Shown here: piece by piece, positions 1 through 12,505 of the stretch | Layout: every line of letters starts with the position of its first letter | How positions within the stretch are numbered: the first letter of the stretch is position 1 | Source of the DNA: Buxus sempervirens | Lineage: Eukaryota; Streptophyta; Magnoliopsida; Buxales; Buxaceae | Assembly (NCBI GenBank): GCA_947561395.2 | Contig: OX387188.1 | Span: 8,602,150 to 8,666,149, forward strand | Length of the DNA: 64,000 nucleotides | Direction: 5' to 3' | Translations under genes and position numbers: made by a program | Notes under the pieces: model-generated | What the model saw: the letters and a program-made list of their open reading frames with translations, nothing else | Databases searched by the model: none | Told to the model about the DNA's origin: nothing

Positions 1-68
1 ACGTGTGTGAGACATGGAAAATCACATATATGACTTCCTAATCATCACATGAGGTTCAAAAAAGATTG

Positions 69-106
69 GAGTCGCCACCATTCAATTTAAGGTGTGAATG
101 AACACC
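69..106 (-). other. U5 pseudoknot-like fold plus PBS-like 9-mer, LTR A
   Basis: On the minus strand: GGTGT (plus 102-106), stem strand TCATTC (96-101), ACACC (91-95), A/T-rich linker (84-90), GAATGG (78-83), then TGGCGACTC (69-77). GGTGT can pair with ACACC, and TCATTC with GAATGG (one G-U), giving H-type pseudoknot topology. The 9-mer matches the first nine bases of the PBS used by both Ogre elements in this window. Function is inferred. Confidence 0.6.
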
Positions 107-2011
107 AAAGTGATCATAAAAAGGTAAAAAATAGAGCTAAAGTAGCTCATATTCATGGTTAAATCCAGAGATCAGGTAAGGGGATTATATTATGAGTAAG
201 AGAAGGTGTTAGGCACCCTTACCCATCTATACAAAATGGTTACCATATGCTATTCATGCTTTAAAATTGCTTGCTAACAAAATCAATCAAAAAGTACTTG
301 AAAAGAAACAAATATATGTGTGAATTTTCCATAGGAGTAATCCAATGATCCTGGACTCTCTCTATGGATATATTATCTTTAGGAATTCATGATCAAATAA
401 AAATCAAGGTAAAACTTGAATAAAAGCAAGCTAAACCAAATCTGGAAAAGTCAACTCAAGATTAAGCCATTTAAACTTGAAGAGCTCAACCATCCATAAG
501 TCATTCAATTAAAATTCAAATTGAGTGAAACCAAAGCCATTTGAAAGCTGATAGGAAGTATAAGACTCAGTAAAAATTTCACCCCAATGTGATTAAAACC
601 AAAGGAGATACACTTGTTCAAATCTACTGTTGAAAAGCGGTAAAAGCGGCGAGTAGCCAACTTTGAAAACCTATTTGTGGAATTTGGCTCTATATAAATC
701 TTTGAAAATCTGTATGAATGAAGCATAAGGTGCCATCTTTCGAATGAAATAAGCCTCACACAAAACTTCATCCATTTGTGGCTTGTGTGCCCGCTCAAAC
801 ATGCCAAGAGGATCACAGATTGACTCTGTTATCTACTACTGAGCAGTTCAAAGTCCATTAAGCACACAAAACTCAAATCAAAATAAAAACTCATGAGACC
901 ACTTGGATTTGAAAATAGACTCATAAATTAAGACTCAAAGACTGAATTCATTCAAATGGGAGTTAAAATGATCCTTTGGTGCTCAATCAAAGTGACAAGT
1001 TTAGCAATCTGACCTGAACTGACCTATCAACTTTAATCAAATGTTATCAAAAATCCGCTTCATATAAATTCCTCAAATTTTACAAGATTAAATTAGACAT
1101 CTTCATCTATCACATATCTTTAGAATCATTCAAAAATTCATCCGAATGATGAAGTTATAAATGATCCAAGACAGGGTACAGGTTTTGTCCAGATCTGTAA
1201 AATTTGAATGAAAGTGAGCCAAAGCAATGAGTGTGTGCATTTGTTCCAACTGATTTGGATTGAAAACACTTGTAATGAGTTGAAAAACACTTGAAAAAGA
1301 TTTATGGCAAGGATTTGGCTCAGATCTCTTATTAATTGGAGAGGATGAGCCAAATCTACCCAAATTGAGGAAAAATGCCCAAAATAGAGAGATTAGACCA
1401 TAATGTCATTTCTAGGAGATAAAACCACTTGAAATTAATTCACAAAGTCCTAGGGGATTGCTCTAAGGCCTATGATCTCAGATCTACCATATTGAGCGTG
1501 GTAAATCTTAGATCCTATTCTGACAAAAACCAAGTGATATATGTGTGATTGTGTAGGAAATCAGAATTTTAGGAGAAAATTGAGATCTAATGCTATATAG
1601 AGCATAGATCCATGTAATTTCTCCAGATTCAAAACAAATTCAAACACTAACATCAATCATGCATGAATTTAAACCAAACATGAAATTATCTCATCAAAAG
1701 TTGGTTCTAAGCCTAAGGTTCCATTCCAACACTTGTTTCCCCTAACTTTCTCTTCACGTTTTATAGCTAGAGAGGTTGCTTAAGGTACTTTAAGTGTGGT
1801 TTAGGGCTACAATCAAAAAGAGGCTGTACACTACAGAAAGGTAGAAGATGAGAGAGTGCTTGTATTAAAGAAAAAAAAATGAAGAAAAAGGGTGTAGGAG
1901 CTCACCTTGGGTGCTTGAGAGACTTGAGCAAAGAATTGGGCAGAGCTTCCCTTATTCTTCTAGAGCCTTAGACCTTCAAATTGTCCAGCCATTTGCAAGA
2001 CGATAGACCCT

Positions 2012-2020
2012 CTATTTATA
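2012..2020 (-). promoter_or_regulatory. TATA box of LTR A
   Basis: TATAAATAG on the minus strand. The same 9-mer occurs at the corresponding place in LTRs B and C. Confidence 0.65.
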
Positions 2021-2254
2021 GGCAAGAGCAAGGGTGGGAAAGTCACAAGGGTAGACACAAAAGTGTGTCTAGAACCTTCCAAATTTTGTCTAAAGCATGA
2101 ATTGGGGTAATTTGGCCAATTTCGGAGGTCAAATTGGGGAATTCAGACATCCCAGATAGAGGTATGGCCGAAAATAAAAGAGAACTCACAGGGTTTTTCA
2201 AATTGAAGCAAAAATAGTATAACCAAAAACACTATTCAGTTATACTCCAAAACA

Positions 2255-2529
2255 CTTATAATCGAAATATGATTTCGGTTATAAGTAAAATAGGCTTAAC
2301 CGAAATTACATTTCGGTTCAAATTCTGTTATGCCCATGTGCAAACAATTATGAGGCCTAACAAAAAAATATTCGCCAGATCTTTCTAGAAAGAACCGAAA
2401 TTAAACTTCGGTTAAACAAATACTAGCCATGCACGAAATACATTCTTGGTTATTCGTAAAATTTTTAATGACCGAAATATTATTTCGGTTATTCATATTT
2501 AACACTTAGCCGAAATTTAACTTCGGTCA
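2255..2529 (-). repeat. U3 array of ACCGAAAT/ATTTCGGT palindromes, LTR A
   Basis: Five inverted repeats: 2255-2285 (14-bp arms, one mismatch), 2298-2318 (9-bp perfect arms), 2393-2413 (7-bp), 2471-2489 (9-bp) and 2510-2529 (5-bp core). All share CCGAA/TTCGG. The array lies upstream of the TATA box in the LTR's own orientation, where enhancer elements are expected. Confidence 0.75.
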
Positions 2530-2596
2530 AAACCTGAAAAAATTCTTTTACACTTTCAAATTTCAAACTTGTGTAATTTGAGGTGCCTACAACGTG

Positions 2597-4332
2597 ATCC
2601 CACAAGTAATGAAAAAACAGAATGAGAATTAACACCAACTTGATTGTATGAAAATTTTAGTATCTTGTTGATGCAGGGGAATCCGAGACAGAGGATGTTG
2701 AGCTCTCAGATTACATGTTGATGGCGCTGAGATACCATGAGATGACGGATCAGCGCAATGGCAGGAAGTGACAGTGATACTTTCCGAAATAGGGCGGTTT
2801 CGAATGTGTTTTCAGTCTTTTGGTCATAACTTTGGCTACGGTTATCGGAATCTTGCATATGACCCCAATTCGGAAAGCTCTCTTCGGCGCACACGCCGTG
2901 AACATCGAGCTTTGCTCGATGGGAATTGCTTACGCCCTCAAATTCTGTTGTTTACCCCTCCGAATCACTTTTAGTTATTTTTTGCTATTTTTGGTAAGTC
3001 TTGGATTGTCAATTAGGAGGTTATTTTAAACCTGATTTGGGCCAAATTTCTGGCAAAATGCTTATTTTATTTTGTACTTCCTTTTAAGGCCCTGTTACTA
3101 TTTTTGGTTTCGTACGAGTTTTTGGCTATATAGTCCGGCTTATGGACTGTTTTGATAATTACTTGATTTTATAGAATTCAATTGAATCTCAGAAACGTTT
3201 CTCTGCGTTTCTAGGGCAAACAAACTGTGTTCTTCCTTGTTAAATCATTTGTTCAATCTAGCCTGCAGAGTAATCGCTACTCTGTCCGGCGTCACTTGCG
3301 TTATTGTTGCTTACCAGTATGCCAGTACTTTAGTTCATATATATATATATATCATGAATGCCAACTCTTCGCCATGTAAAAGGTGAAAATCAGCTACTCT
3401 GAACCAGATTGGCATCTGAATTGTGTAGTAGAGGACAACCAGTTGTGATTTTGGACCACTTTGAATGTAGTGGAGGCCTACCGATCAGCTAGAACTAAAC
3501 CACAACCATAATATTTGGTCCCCATCATCTTTAGGGACAAATCATGCAGCAAAATAAATAAATAAGCAAAGAAGACATGGTTTTTTCTTTGTTTTTGGGT
3601 GCTAATCTCTCAAGCTTCATATCCATAGATCCTCAAGGTCTAAATGATTGGTGTTTCACTGTTTAACGGTTCCTATTCATACTCAAAATATAAATTCTAT
3701 ATTTAGACACAGTGAAAGTAAAAGAAGACATGGTTTGCATTTCTCTTCTATTCTTCTTGATTGGGCTCATATTATCTGGAAACTTTCTGCTTCAATAGAG
3801 ATATGTTATAAGTGGAAAGAACTACAAAAAAATTGTTCTTCTGGTGCATTTGTAGGTCTGGTTAGATAAAACATAAGGAACTTAATGATCTTGTTGATTC
3901 TTTTTTTCAATGAGGAATCCATGGTATCATACTAAATGATCTGTTGTGAAAAAATGACAATAATATTCAATCTGATCGAGATTTGGAATAAGAGTAGACT
4001 CCTTTGAGATCTTTTACATGATAGTGGTTCGTCTTGATAAAAGTGTGATGTACCCTGTTTTATGAAAGAGAATGAATCATGTGTATATCTATACACGTGC
4101 TCTTCCCTTTTTTTTTTTGTTCTTGTTGATATTGTTGATGTGTTCTTAATATTATTTTATCAATGAAAATGATATTGTGTGGTGGATGTTTGCTGTTTGA
4201 CGTATTTTTGTGGAATGCTAAATAGGTATTTTTTAGGTTTCTACTATAGTGGCATTTGGCTTTGATTCCCAAAACCAATTTTGGTTGTTTTTGTTTTGAA
4301 TATCACTTGCCTAAATTACGATGCTTCGTTCT
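2597..4332. other. Unassigned stretch between solo LTR A and the CACTA terminus
   Basis: No recognised gene. At about 2678-2771, after an acceptor-like 'gatgcag', an open frame reads ESETEDVELSDYMLMALRY and continues a few residues to a TGA. This could be a terminal exon of an unidentified gene or retroelement. 2770-3330 resembles an LTR or long 3' UTR in composition, with a TATATAG at about 3127, but I cannot fix ends. An ORF at 3648-3869 (+, 73 aa) matches nothing I know. It may be a gene fragment or chance. Confidence 0.3.
3337..3352. repeat. (AT)8 microsatellite
   Basis: Eight uninterrupted AT dinucleotides. Confidence 0.9.
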
Positions 4333-4520
4333 CACTACAAAACAAGCGGCTTTTAGCGGCGGACCAAGACCGCCGCTAAAAGTCCAAAGACCGCTGCTAA
4401 AAGGCCTACTGAACAACGCCTGTCCGCCAATGACTCGTCTGTCGCTGATTCTTTCAGTAGCGGTCTTTCTGACTTTTAGCAGCAGTCTTAGTCCGCCGCT
4501 AAAAGTCTCTTATTTTCTTT
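4333..4520 (+). mobile_element. CACTA (En/Spm-type) terminal and subterminal repeats
   Basis: The segment starts CACTACAAAACAAG, the usual plant CACTA terminus. Next comes a perfect inverted repeat, TTTTAGCGGCGG (4351-4362) and CCGCCGCTAAAA (4370-4381), with a 7-nt loop. Further GCGG/CCGC subterminal copies follow: CCGCTGCTAAAA, TTTTAGCAGCAG and CCGCCGCTAAAAG near 4500. Subterminal repeats are where CACTA transposase normally binds. The matching right terminus is not visible. It would lie beyond element C, or this may be a separate small CACTA derivative unrelated to the transposase remnant at 10650. Confidence 0.65.
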
Positions 4521-5547
4521 TTCTTTTTTTTCCTACCCAAATCGACCCATTTTCTTTTAATTTTTACAACCGCACCCCTCCCCCTCAAATTTCTATACCC
4601 CACCCACCAAATTTCTATTATTACGAACAAACCCCCCCCCCCGGAGAAGCCAAAAAAAAAATTTTTTAATTTGCAATTTGAAAAAAATCATTAATTTGAA
4701 AGTTGCACTTTCCATTTCAATATTAGTACCAAGCCACAAACCCAAAAAAAAAAAACCTATTTCACAGCATTTGATGGTTCAAAAATATCCATCTACAAAC
4801 CTTATAAAAAAAAATTTTTTTCCTCACAACTATGGTTTGATGCTTCAAAATCCATCTCCAAACCTTCAAGCTCCATTGCGAAAATAGTCACCTCCAAGTG
4901 CTAATAGATCTGCCCTCGACTGAGAACTGCCAGATGAAAGTAGAATCCAATATTAATAAAACCATGTGATAGCAAAGACACAGATCAAGTATAATTATTT
5001 TGAACCAATAGAAAAAGGGATGTCTTTCAACTATAATAATAATACAGACAGAACTGGATTATTTTTTCTATGAATGGTTATCCAGTGTAACGTTGTCCAT
5101 AAAAAATTATGTAATTCAGTTAGCTAAAGACTGTAAATTCAAACTATCCCTTCGAGGCTTAGATTAGTTCTCCAATCCCACTGTTAACTTCCATTCGAAA
5201 ATTATGTAATTCAGTTATGAACAACAGAATCCATCATGTGGATTGAAGGTGGCTTCTAATCCATTCCTACTCACAACAATATCCACAAAAGGCATTTAAA
5301 AGAATTTCAACAGCCAGCATATACGTACTGTTTAAATAGGCAACAGATTGCTTTCACATTCTTTGACATGGTTTCTGGGAACTTAATAGATTGGGTAATA
5401 CAGAAACTAGTTTAGTAGAAAATAGAAAATAGAAAATAGAATTCCAGAAATCTGAACATAATCAAAGAGAGCAAAATGCAAACCATAATAGAGCCACTTG
5501 TGACAGGGAAGATGCGTTTCAGAACAAATAAATAAGTAAATAATGTA

Positions 5548-5584
5548 CCCCCCCCCCCCCCCCAAAAAAAAAAAAAAAAAAAAA
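5548..5584. repeat. C16-A21 homopolymer junction
   Basis: Sixteen C followed by twenty-one A. On the minus strand this is T21-G16. It is a likely slippage hotspot and possibly an assembly weak point. Confidence 0.85.
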
Positions 5585-5929
5585 CACGTTCATACCTTCG
5601 ATTCTTCCAAGCTGAAAACTCTCTAAAATCGGTATATGTGAACTGTAGCTCCTCTTACTCCAGCATGTTATGAAACTGCAACAGATCTGAAAAAAGTAAC
5701 GACACATATGTTAACAACTTCAACTATGTACTCCTTTATACATGAAAACAAACTCGAAAATGTAGATCATCACCTGAAAAAATTACATGACATGGGGGAA
5801 ATCAAGTATAAAAGCTTCAAGAAGATTGCAGCAGTATGAAAAAATTGATTAATTTTATTATGAAAAAATAAAATAAAATGCAAAGAGGAATTGTCATCTG
5901 ATACTTCAATGGACTTTATATTAGTGGCA

Positions 5930-6115
5930 TCAAGCATAACAAAGGGGGAATCAAGCATAACAATAGATCAGATGAATCGAACAGTGCGAACAAGAGGAAT
6001 GCACAACAATAAATTCTCATATTGCAGCAGTGCAAACAAAGGGGGAATCAAACATAGCAAAGAGGAATCGAACAGTGCGAACAAGAGGAATCAAGCATAA
6101 CAAAGGGGGGAAAAA
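5930..6115. repeat. Short degenerate tandem duplications
   Basis: 'gaatcgaacagtgcgaaca' style blocks (with 'agaggaat' following) occur at about 5976 and 6065. 'aatcaagcataacaa' occurs at about 5930, 5949 and 6090. This is a locally duplicated A-rich segment with no coding meaning seen. Confidence 0.6.
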
Positions 6116-8979
6116 ATTAACACTCCAAAAATAAAGAGATTCAGAAAATATTTAGTTAGAAAGGATCTGAACATCATAAGATGAGTGAAGATATGGTTTG
6201 CAACAGATTGGAATGGAGGAATAGGATTCATGTTGCAAACCCCAACTATATGAGCTAAAGCATTTTATTATTGATTGATTAAAAGATGCTGAATTACAAC
6301 ACCATTCAGGACATGGTACTCTAAAAAAACTAGAAAAAAATTAATCAATATAAAGAAGATGACCTCATCTGAATGGCCTTCGTTGTCGAATTCCTCTAGC
6401 TGCTCCCAACTATATCTCTGTAAGTGTCCTTGATTTTCTTTATAAGTGCCTCCCTGAGATTCCATAAACAGCGAAATGAGAAAGTTTATATCCGTGGAGG
6501 AATTTGAGCAGATCTGAGTGTTGAATTAAAGTTGCCGGTTTGAGATTTACCTGTCTGGCTTGAAAATCAGGTTTCGATACGCAAACCACTGTAAGGAAAG
6601 TGGCCAGACAAACATTGAAGCTGACCAAGAAATTGTTAGAGTTGATGTTCAAAAAAACATATTAGACAATAGCCACATCAACTTTCAATTAAAAAGAAAG
6701 AAACAACAAGAGCATTATGCTTGTCTGACAAAACACAGCACACACAGCAGAGGGAAAGGGACGCTGCTAGAAGCTCTAAAATAACTGTGGATGGAAAATA
6801 TTGATCGAAAACAGTAATTGAATATATAATAAAATGCCATCAGAGTCATATAATAAAAAGCCATCGAAAACAGTAAGATTCATTTCTGCAATTGTTCATT
6901 ATTAAAGAATGATCAGAGTCATATAAGAAGGAGCCCTTCATCAAGCACACCCAACTGACCGCATTGTAAGTACAACCTTAAGCATCTAGAAATGCAATAA
7001 AAATATATTTGACTGATAAAAAAGCTGTCAGTTCACCCTCTATCCAAAATGGCTAAAATAATATAGTACCAAGTATACACAGACTAGTTTTTTAAAGTTT
7101 ACTCGTTTCTCTGCACTAAATTGTCACAAGTGCATTTTCGTTTTAGGAAGATTTATAAAAGGGATGCAACACTAACTGCATCTATTGGCTGAATACAAAT
7201 TACAATGCTGGCCTGGACAGTTACAAATTACAGTGAGTAATTGCTTTGGTAAACACGGAAAGCCTACTTCACCAAGTCATTTTAAAGTGCGACCAAAAGG
7301 GCATTTTACGAAAAACAAAATTACATTAGGGATCATGGCAATCTAAGAACTTCGGATACATGAAGGGATTTTATGGATTCCAAGCCAACTGTTAAGAGGA
7401 TGGTTACGCAGTAACAGTTGATGGTGAGCAGGAAGACTGCAGGTCAAAATTGTTCATAGCAGAACAGGTTTCTTCCTCCATAATTATCAACTGTGTTCAA
7501 AGTGGAGCAGTAGGCAACCTCTAAGATGATTTCTTCATGCAAGAGAAGCAAACTTCTTCTTGATAAGGGCAATGGAAGAGTTTGTAGGATCTGGTCTTAT
7601 GAAGATAAATTACCTCCTGTTGTGGATGACTGTGGCAGAAAAATCCCATGTAGTATCCCACCTGCTTTATCAGGTGCCCTACAACAAAGCTGAATTGGAG
7701 GTCTGATACATTATAACAGTAAGTAAATGTTGGGAAGAATGATGACTGAGAGAGGTAAAACTTAGATGACTCTAGCAGTGAACTGTTCCACAACTTATGC
7801 TGTCCAAGCAAATACAATGCTAAACAGGCAATCTGATCTAACAATTCAATGGCATATGATGTATAATTTATTAAATAGAAATACATTTCAGACACAATGC
7901 AAAAAAGGTAATATGGAACAACTTGAATACACACCTTGTGAAATATTTATATTAATTTTTTTTTTATTAATGTTCTGCTCCTAGCAAACCAAGAATTGGG
8001 AATTATGGGACAGAACTTAAAACAAAAATTAGAAATGGCATATGAGATCATTGCAGATAATATTAAGCAAACAGAACATCGATAATATGATTTACCCAAA
8101 AAATAATACATATGCTTTACAGAAAATAAAATGAAAAAACCGGATATGTCGGTGACTAACTAGACCCAACAATGAACAATATACACTATGTATATACCTG
8201 GGTAAGAATCTTAGATATATAATTAATCCATTAATGATAAAAATAAAAGAGATCTCTTTCTTTTATTTTGTTTCTCATGCCATTACGTCTGTAGATGATT
8301 GGCATGTTGGGGGTGTCGAACAATTGAATTGGATATGATTAAAACATGTAAGGAATTAAAAGAAAATAGGATATATTTTCTTTTAATATTATTCAGGCTT
8401 AAAAAATTATTTATCATTAAATTCATATACATATTTAGGGCCAAATAGGATTATTTTTTCTCCCAATCGAAACATGGAGAGAACATAAGTGGGAAAAAAG
8501 TTAAAAGAAATGGTTAAAGAAAAATTATTATAGCGATAAGATTGGGATCTGATGAAGCAAAAAACAAGGATATAAATTATATGATGGAAAAAATAAACAT
8601 AAGATGAAGAAGATAAAACATAGAGAAAAAATAACGGGAAAAAATTAGAGCAAAAAATTAGAATTGAGTGATCAAGTTCACACCTGTTTAACAATCTACA
8701 TGCATGGCTTTGGAAGGATTGAGTTTAATTTTCACTTTCCTTTTTACCTTTTTATTTTTTATTTCTTGATGGGGCAATGACTTTATATTATTATTATGGT
8801 TCGATAATGATGAGGGAAGTAGAGTGGCTCCTTTCTTACTCCATAAACACCCAACGAACTTTTCTTGAATGGAAAGTCCATTTAGACAGCAAAGGCATAA
8901 AAATAAGTAGGTGAACAATAAGATTCCTACTGCCAATTGAGGTGAACTGCATACACGATTTGCCAAATATTTACTTTTG

Positions 8980-10640
8980 TTATGGGGCTAGCTCACTACC
9001 CCCAAATTAAGGTGAACAATAGTTCACTACCCCCAATTGAGGTAAACTGCTCAAATAGAATGTCAAACACATGGGCCAATGCCCTAAATACATCTCATGA
9101 ACTTCTAGGCTACTGCCTCTTATACAATTTATGTCATGTGTGTAGAGCCGAAGCCCTCTGTTCAACATTCCTCAATGTCATTGGGGCCACTGCCCTTTTG
9201 TCTCATATTGCAAATAATGGGCCAAAGCCCTTGAGGTGGTGCAAATATAATACGGGCCTATGCCCTTTTCTCACGGGTCAAATACTAGGCCGAAGACCAT
9301 AATTCCAGGTGTGGTGTACTCGCATTGGTATTCAATGGTAAGGTTGGGTTTTCAGAATTTCTACCCTTTACGACTCATTTTAGGCAACCTATGCCTCAAC
9401 TCTTTTGATACTTGTACATCTCGGTCTTGGTTCTTGATTTTTACTTCTAATTGTTAATTGTAAAGTGTTTGAGGTGGTAGAATCAAGTTATCCTATTTCT
9501 ATAGTATTCTGGGACAGGAAACCTTTCTAAGACCTTCTTGGGCAAAACGTACCCAAAATCTTCGTTACTTGGAATTTCGAGTTACTTCCAGTTGGAACAC
9601 CTCCTAGACACCTATCTCTCACTTATACATAGGTTGGTTTTGAATAAAATCAAAGGGTACTTCAATCCGGGCAAAAAGTGCAATTTATGGAAATTCTGGT
9701 AAGGGCGCTCGATGGGTCGCTCGAACCGGCTTCGAGCGGCTAGGAATTTCACTCTCGGGTTCTCTATTAAAACAGGGCGCTAGAACAGTTGCTCGAGCGG
9801 CCATGCCTTAATTCTCTGTCTAAAGCCACTCAACACTACCGCCTGATGCCCGCTCGAGCGACTGCTCGAGCGGCTGGGTTTTCTCAATAGCTTGCGAAAT
9901 CCGATTTTCGGGGGATTTGGGGATTTTCTCAAATCTCACTTGTTCTAGGTGTTTTTGGGCTCGAAATCTCTCCTAGCATGTGTAGACGCTTACTACCTAC
10001 AAAACCCTCAAAGAAAACTCTCATATTGGCCCTAGAACTTGTTTTCACATCTCAACCCTAGCATTCATTTACACATATGAAAAATGACCGAAATCGTGAA
10101 ATAAGGATTGGGGTGGTGTTGTTTACCTCTTGCAAACTCTCAAAAAAGTTCCTTAGCTCCTAAAACAACCCACGAACAGCTCCCAATGTGCTCCTTGGTG
10201 ATTTCCTCCAACGATCTCCAAGCAAACCCAAACGAGAATCACTTCCCTTGGGGTTTCTTTCTTCCTTTTTCTGGCTAACAACTTCTCCAATGATTTGAAA
10301 TGGATGGGGGACGAAAATGGGGAAGAATGATGAGAAGAAGATGGAAGAATGAGAGTGTGGGAGAGCAAGAGAAGAGGGAAAGGGTTTGAGCAAGGGTTTG
10401 GTTGTGAATGGCACTCTTGGGCTATTTTTTTTTAAGTGGCTCTCCAAAAAGACACTAAAATTACATTTTTGCCATTCCTCCTCCTATGTGCACATAACAC
10501 CAACACTTAGCAAATTGTCTCACTATATGGAATCTCATTTTAGCCAAATAGAGGTTTCTCACCTCAATAGGCTGTCGACAGCTCGGAGCTTAGCCACTTT
10601 GGCTGGCTTTAGGCTTGAGTTGCTCCAGTTTCACCTACAC
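8980..10640. mobile_element. LTR-retrotransposon-like remnant with palindromes
   Basis: No ORF. Features resemble an LTR. GGGCC-NNN-GCCC type mini-palindromes recur at about 9070-9290 (gggccaatgccc, gggccactgccc, gggccaaagccc, gggcctatgccc). A second palindrome group with core CGCTCGA/TCGAGCG lies at 9705-9873. The stretch 'tttcacctaca' ending at 10639 resembles the outer end of the other minus-strand LTRs here. Neither boundary nor target duplication could be fixed. It interrupts or abuts the 5' side of the TNP2 remnant. Confidence 0.4.
9705..9873. repeat. CGCTCGAG palindrome group
   Basis: Perfect inverted repeat CGCTCGAA (9718-9725)/TTCGAGCG (9731-9738). Perfect CCGCTCGAG (9850-9858)/CTCGAGCGG (9865-9873). 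A degenerate copy lies near 9775-9803. The organisation parallels the U3 arrays of LTRs A, B, C and Ogre2. Confidence 0.6.
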
Positions 10641-10649
10641 ATCAAGCTC

Positions 10650-12505
10650 ACTAATTAGGGTATGCCTGGGTTATTGGAATGGGGTTTCACATACTGCATG
10701 CTTTTCTATGGACAAAACTAAGAAAGAGCTCTTTTGTAAAGTTTTACAGAATTTAAAGGTTCCAGTTGGCTATTCGTCGAGTATTGCAAGGCATGTCAAT
10801 ATCAAGGACCGCAAGATATTTGGATGGAAAAGTCATGATTCTCATGTTATAATGCAACAATTTTCTCCATTGGCTATTAGAAAGGCGTTACCTAAGGATG
10901 TAAGTTCTGTCTTGATTGAATTGAGTAATTTCTTCCATGGACTATGTTCTAAATTTTGTCAAATAAACAAGTAGAGAAGTCTTCAACAACTCATTACTTT
11001 AGTGCTTTGCCACTTGTAGAGGTTTTTTCCTCTTGCATTATTTGATGTCATGTTGCATTTGCCAATTCATTTGATAGAGGAGACAATACTTGGTGGGCCT
11101 GTTCACTACCTTTTGATGTATCCCATTGAAAGGTACGCATCCCATTATATATTAATGATGTTTTTAACACAGTGATTGAATTTATAGGAGCTTACATAGT
11201 TTACGATAATGCATGTAGGTACGTATATACGTTGAAATCATATGTACGTAATAGAGCTCAACCAGAGGGCTCAATTGCTGAACGATATATAGCGAAAGAA
11301 TGTCTCACATTTTGTTCGAGGTACTCACATAATGTTGACACAAGGTTAAACCAACCAGAAAGGAATACTGATGAAAGTGTTGTTGGAGGTGTCAAAGCTT
11401 TCAAGTTGAATGATATAGAATGGACACATGAACATCGCTATGTTGTATTCAACAATGAGAATATTTCAAGTTATCTTGAGTAAGATAGTAGTACTTGATA
11501 TATCTTTTCATATAATTTTACATAATTTGTTATAACATGTGTTCGAGACTTGATAAGGTAACACCATTCATTACCCTATAGGCATCACCTTACAACTCTT
11601 AATATGAAGCATCCTAGAGCAAGTGTTCATAAATTCAAAAGTGACATAATGAAGAGTTCATTGAATGGTTCAAAGAACTTGTAAGTTATGGATAATTTTT
11701 AATTTACATAGGCTACTTTCGTGCTATTGATAACAAATATCTTAGCCTTTTTCCTTACTTTAAAATAGGTTGAATTAGGACGGAAGTCAAGTGTATCATT
11801 GCCCAAGGAAATTATTTTGCTTGTTCAAGGACCAAGATCTATTGCAAAAAGATTGAAGGGATATATGATCAATGGATACAGATTCCACACAATGGATAAA
11901 GAGAAGCATGGTAAAAGTCAAAATAGCGGAGTTGTGGTCAATGCTACGACTACAAGTTATGCAAGCTCTAGAGATAGAAGACCAGTTGTGAAAGCTATCA
12001 CTTATTATAGTCGTATCGTGGATATAATTGAGTTGGCATATTCTGAGCATCTCAAATTCATATTTGTTTAAGTGTGATTGGGTTAATGTCATGGCACATG
12101 GCAAAGGAATAAAAACGGATGAATTTGGGTTTACTCTTGTAAACTGATCAAAATTATTATTTCCTTCGCAACAAGTGAACGACAAACCTTTTGTATTGGC
12201 TTCTCAAGCTGAATAGGTTTTTTATGAGTAGCATCCGACTAAACGAGATTGGCATGTTGTCATTTGGACTAAACCTAGAGACATATGATCTTAATGGAGA
12301 TGATGATTTATTATTGGAGATTAGGCCATATGATGATCATCAATTACATGATGAGGCTGTACAAGATGGTAACGAAGGTTTGAGATGGGTGAGGGAAGAT
12401 ATGCTTGGAGAAACTGTTGATGCACCTCCACAACCCATTGTCGAGCAACATAATCATTCTAGTGATTCTAGTAATGATGAAGATGGATTGGGAATCAAAT
12501 ATTGA
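10650..12505 (+). pseudogene. CACTA TNP2-type transposase, decayed C-terminal half
   Basis: Several plus-strand pieces in different frames match the C-terminal half of plant En/Spm TNP2 transposases. 10660-10974 has the pattern 'LKVPVGYSSSIARHVN...KSHDSHVIMQQF...IRKALPKDV', the segment before and into DUF4218. About 11040-11160 encodes a 'LPIHLIEE..LGGPVHYLLMYPIERY' equivalent. 11172-11483 carries YVRNRAQPEGSIAERYIAKE, the DUF4218 signature. 11799-12071 carries GYRFHTMDKEKHGKSQNSGV and SRDRRPVVKAITYYSRIVDI, the DUF4216 signature. 12070-12300 continues with CDWVNVMAHGKGIKTDEFGF and a later WHVVIWTKPRD match. 12191-12505 is an acidic tail. Some breaks may be introns, but in-frame stops within DUF4218 show it is dead. 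The catalytic N-terminal half is not in the window. Confidence 0.82.

Larger units (their letters stand above)
6..2591 (-). mobile_element. Solo LTR A of a Tat/Ogre-related Ty3-gypsy element
   Basis: Seen: the unit starts TGTGAGACATGG and ends GTGCCTACA on the plus strand, and is flanked by an exact 5-bp duplication, acgtg, at 1-5 and 2592-2596. Read on the minus strand it begins TGTAGGCACC and ends CATGTCTCACA, a canonical TG...CA LTR. Orientation follows from a TATAAATAG box on the minus strand and from the homologous LTR C, which has its polypurine tract on the same side. There is no internal domain, PBS or second LTR inside the duplication, so this is a solo LTR left by LTR-LTR recombination. 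U5 shares blocks with LTRs B and C, while U3 carries its own palindromes. No coding capacity. Confidence 0.88.
4521..8930. other. AT-rich stretch without recognisable gene
   Basis: No ORF with family features on either strand. The DNA is A/T-rich with homopolymer runs. It could be the 5' part or introns of the CACTA element ending in the TNP2 remnant, or captured host DNA. Nothing in it decides between these. Confidence 0.4.

Noticed and set aside
4256-4669. 137-codon plus-strand ORF
   Set aside because: It runs through the CACTA terminal hairpin and C/T-rich simple sequence, with no plausible protein composition.
4521-8930. Several 60-137 codon ORFs as host exons
   Set aside because: None shows a domain, codon bias or consistent splice sites that I could defend.
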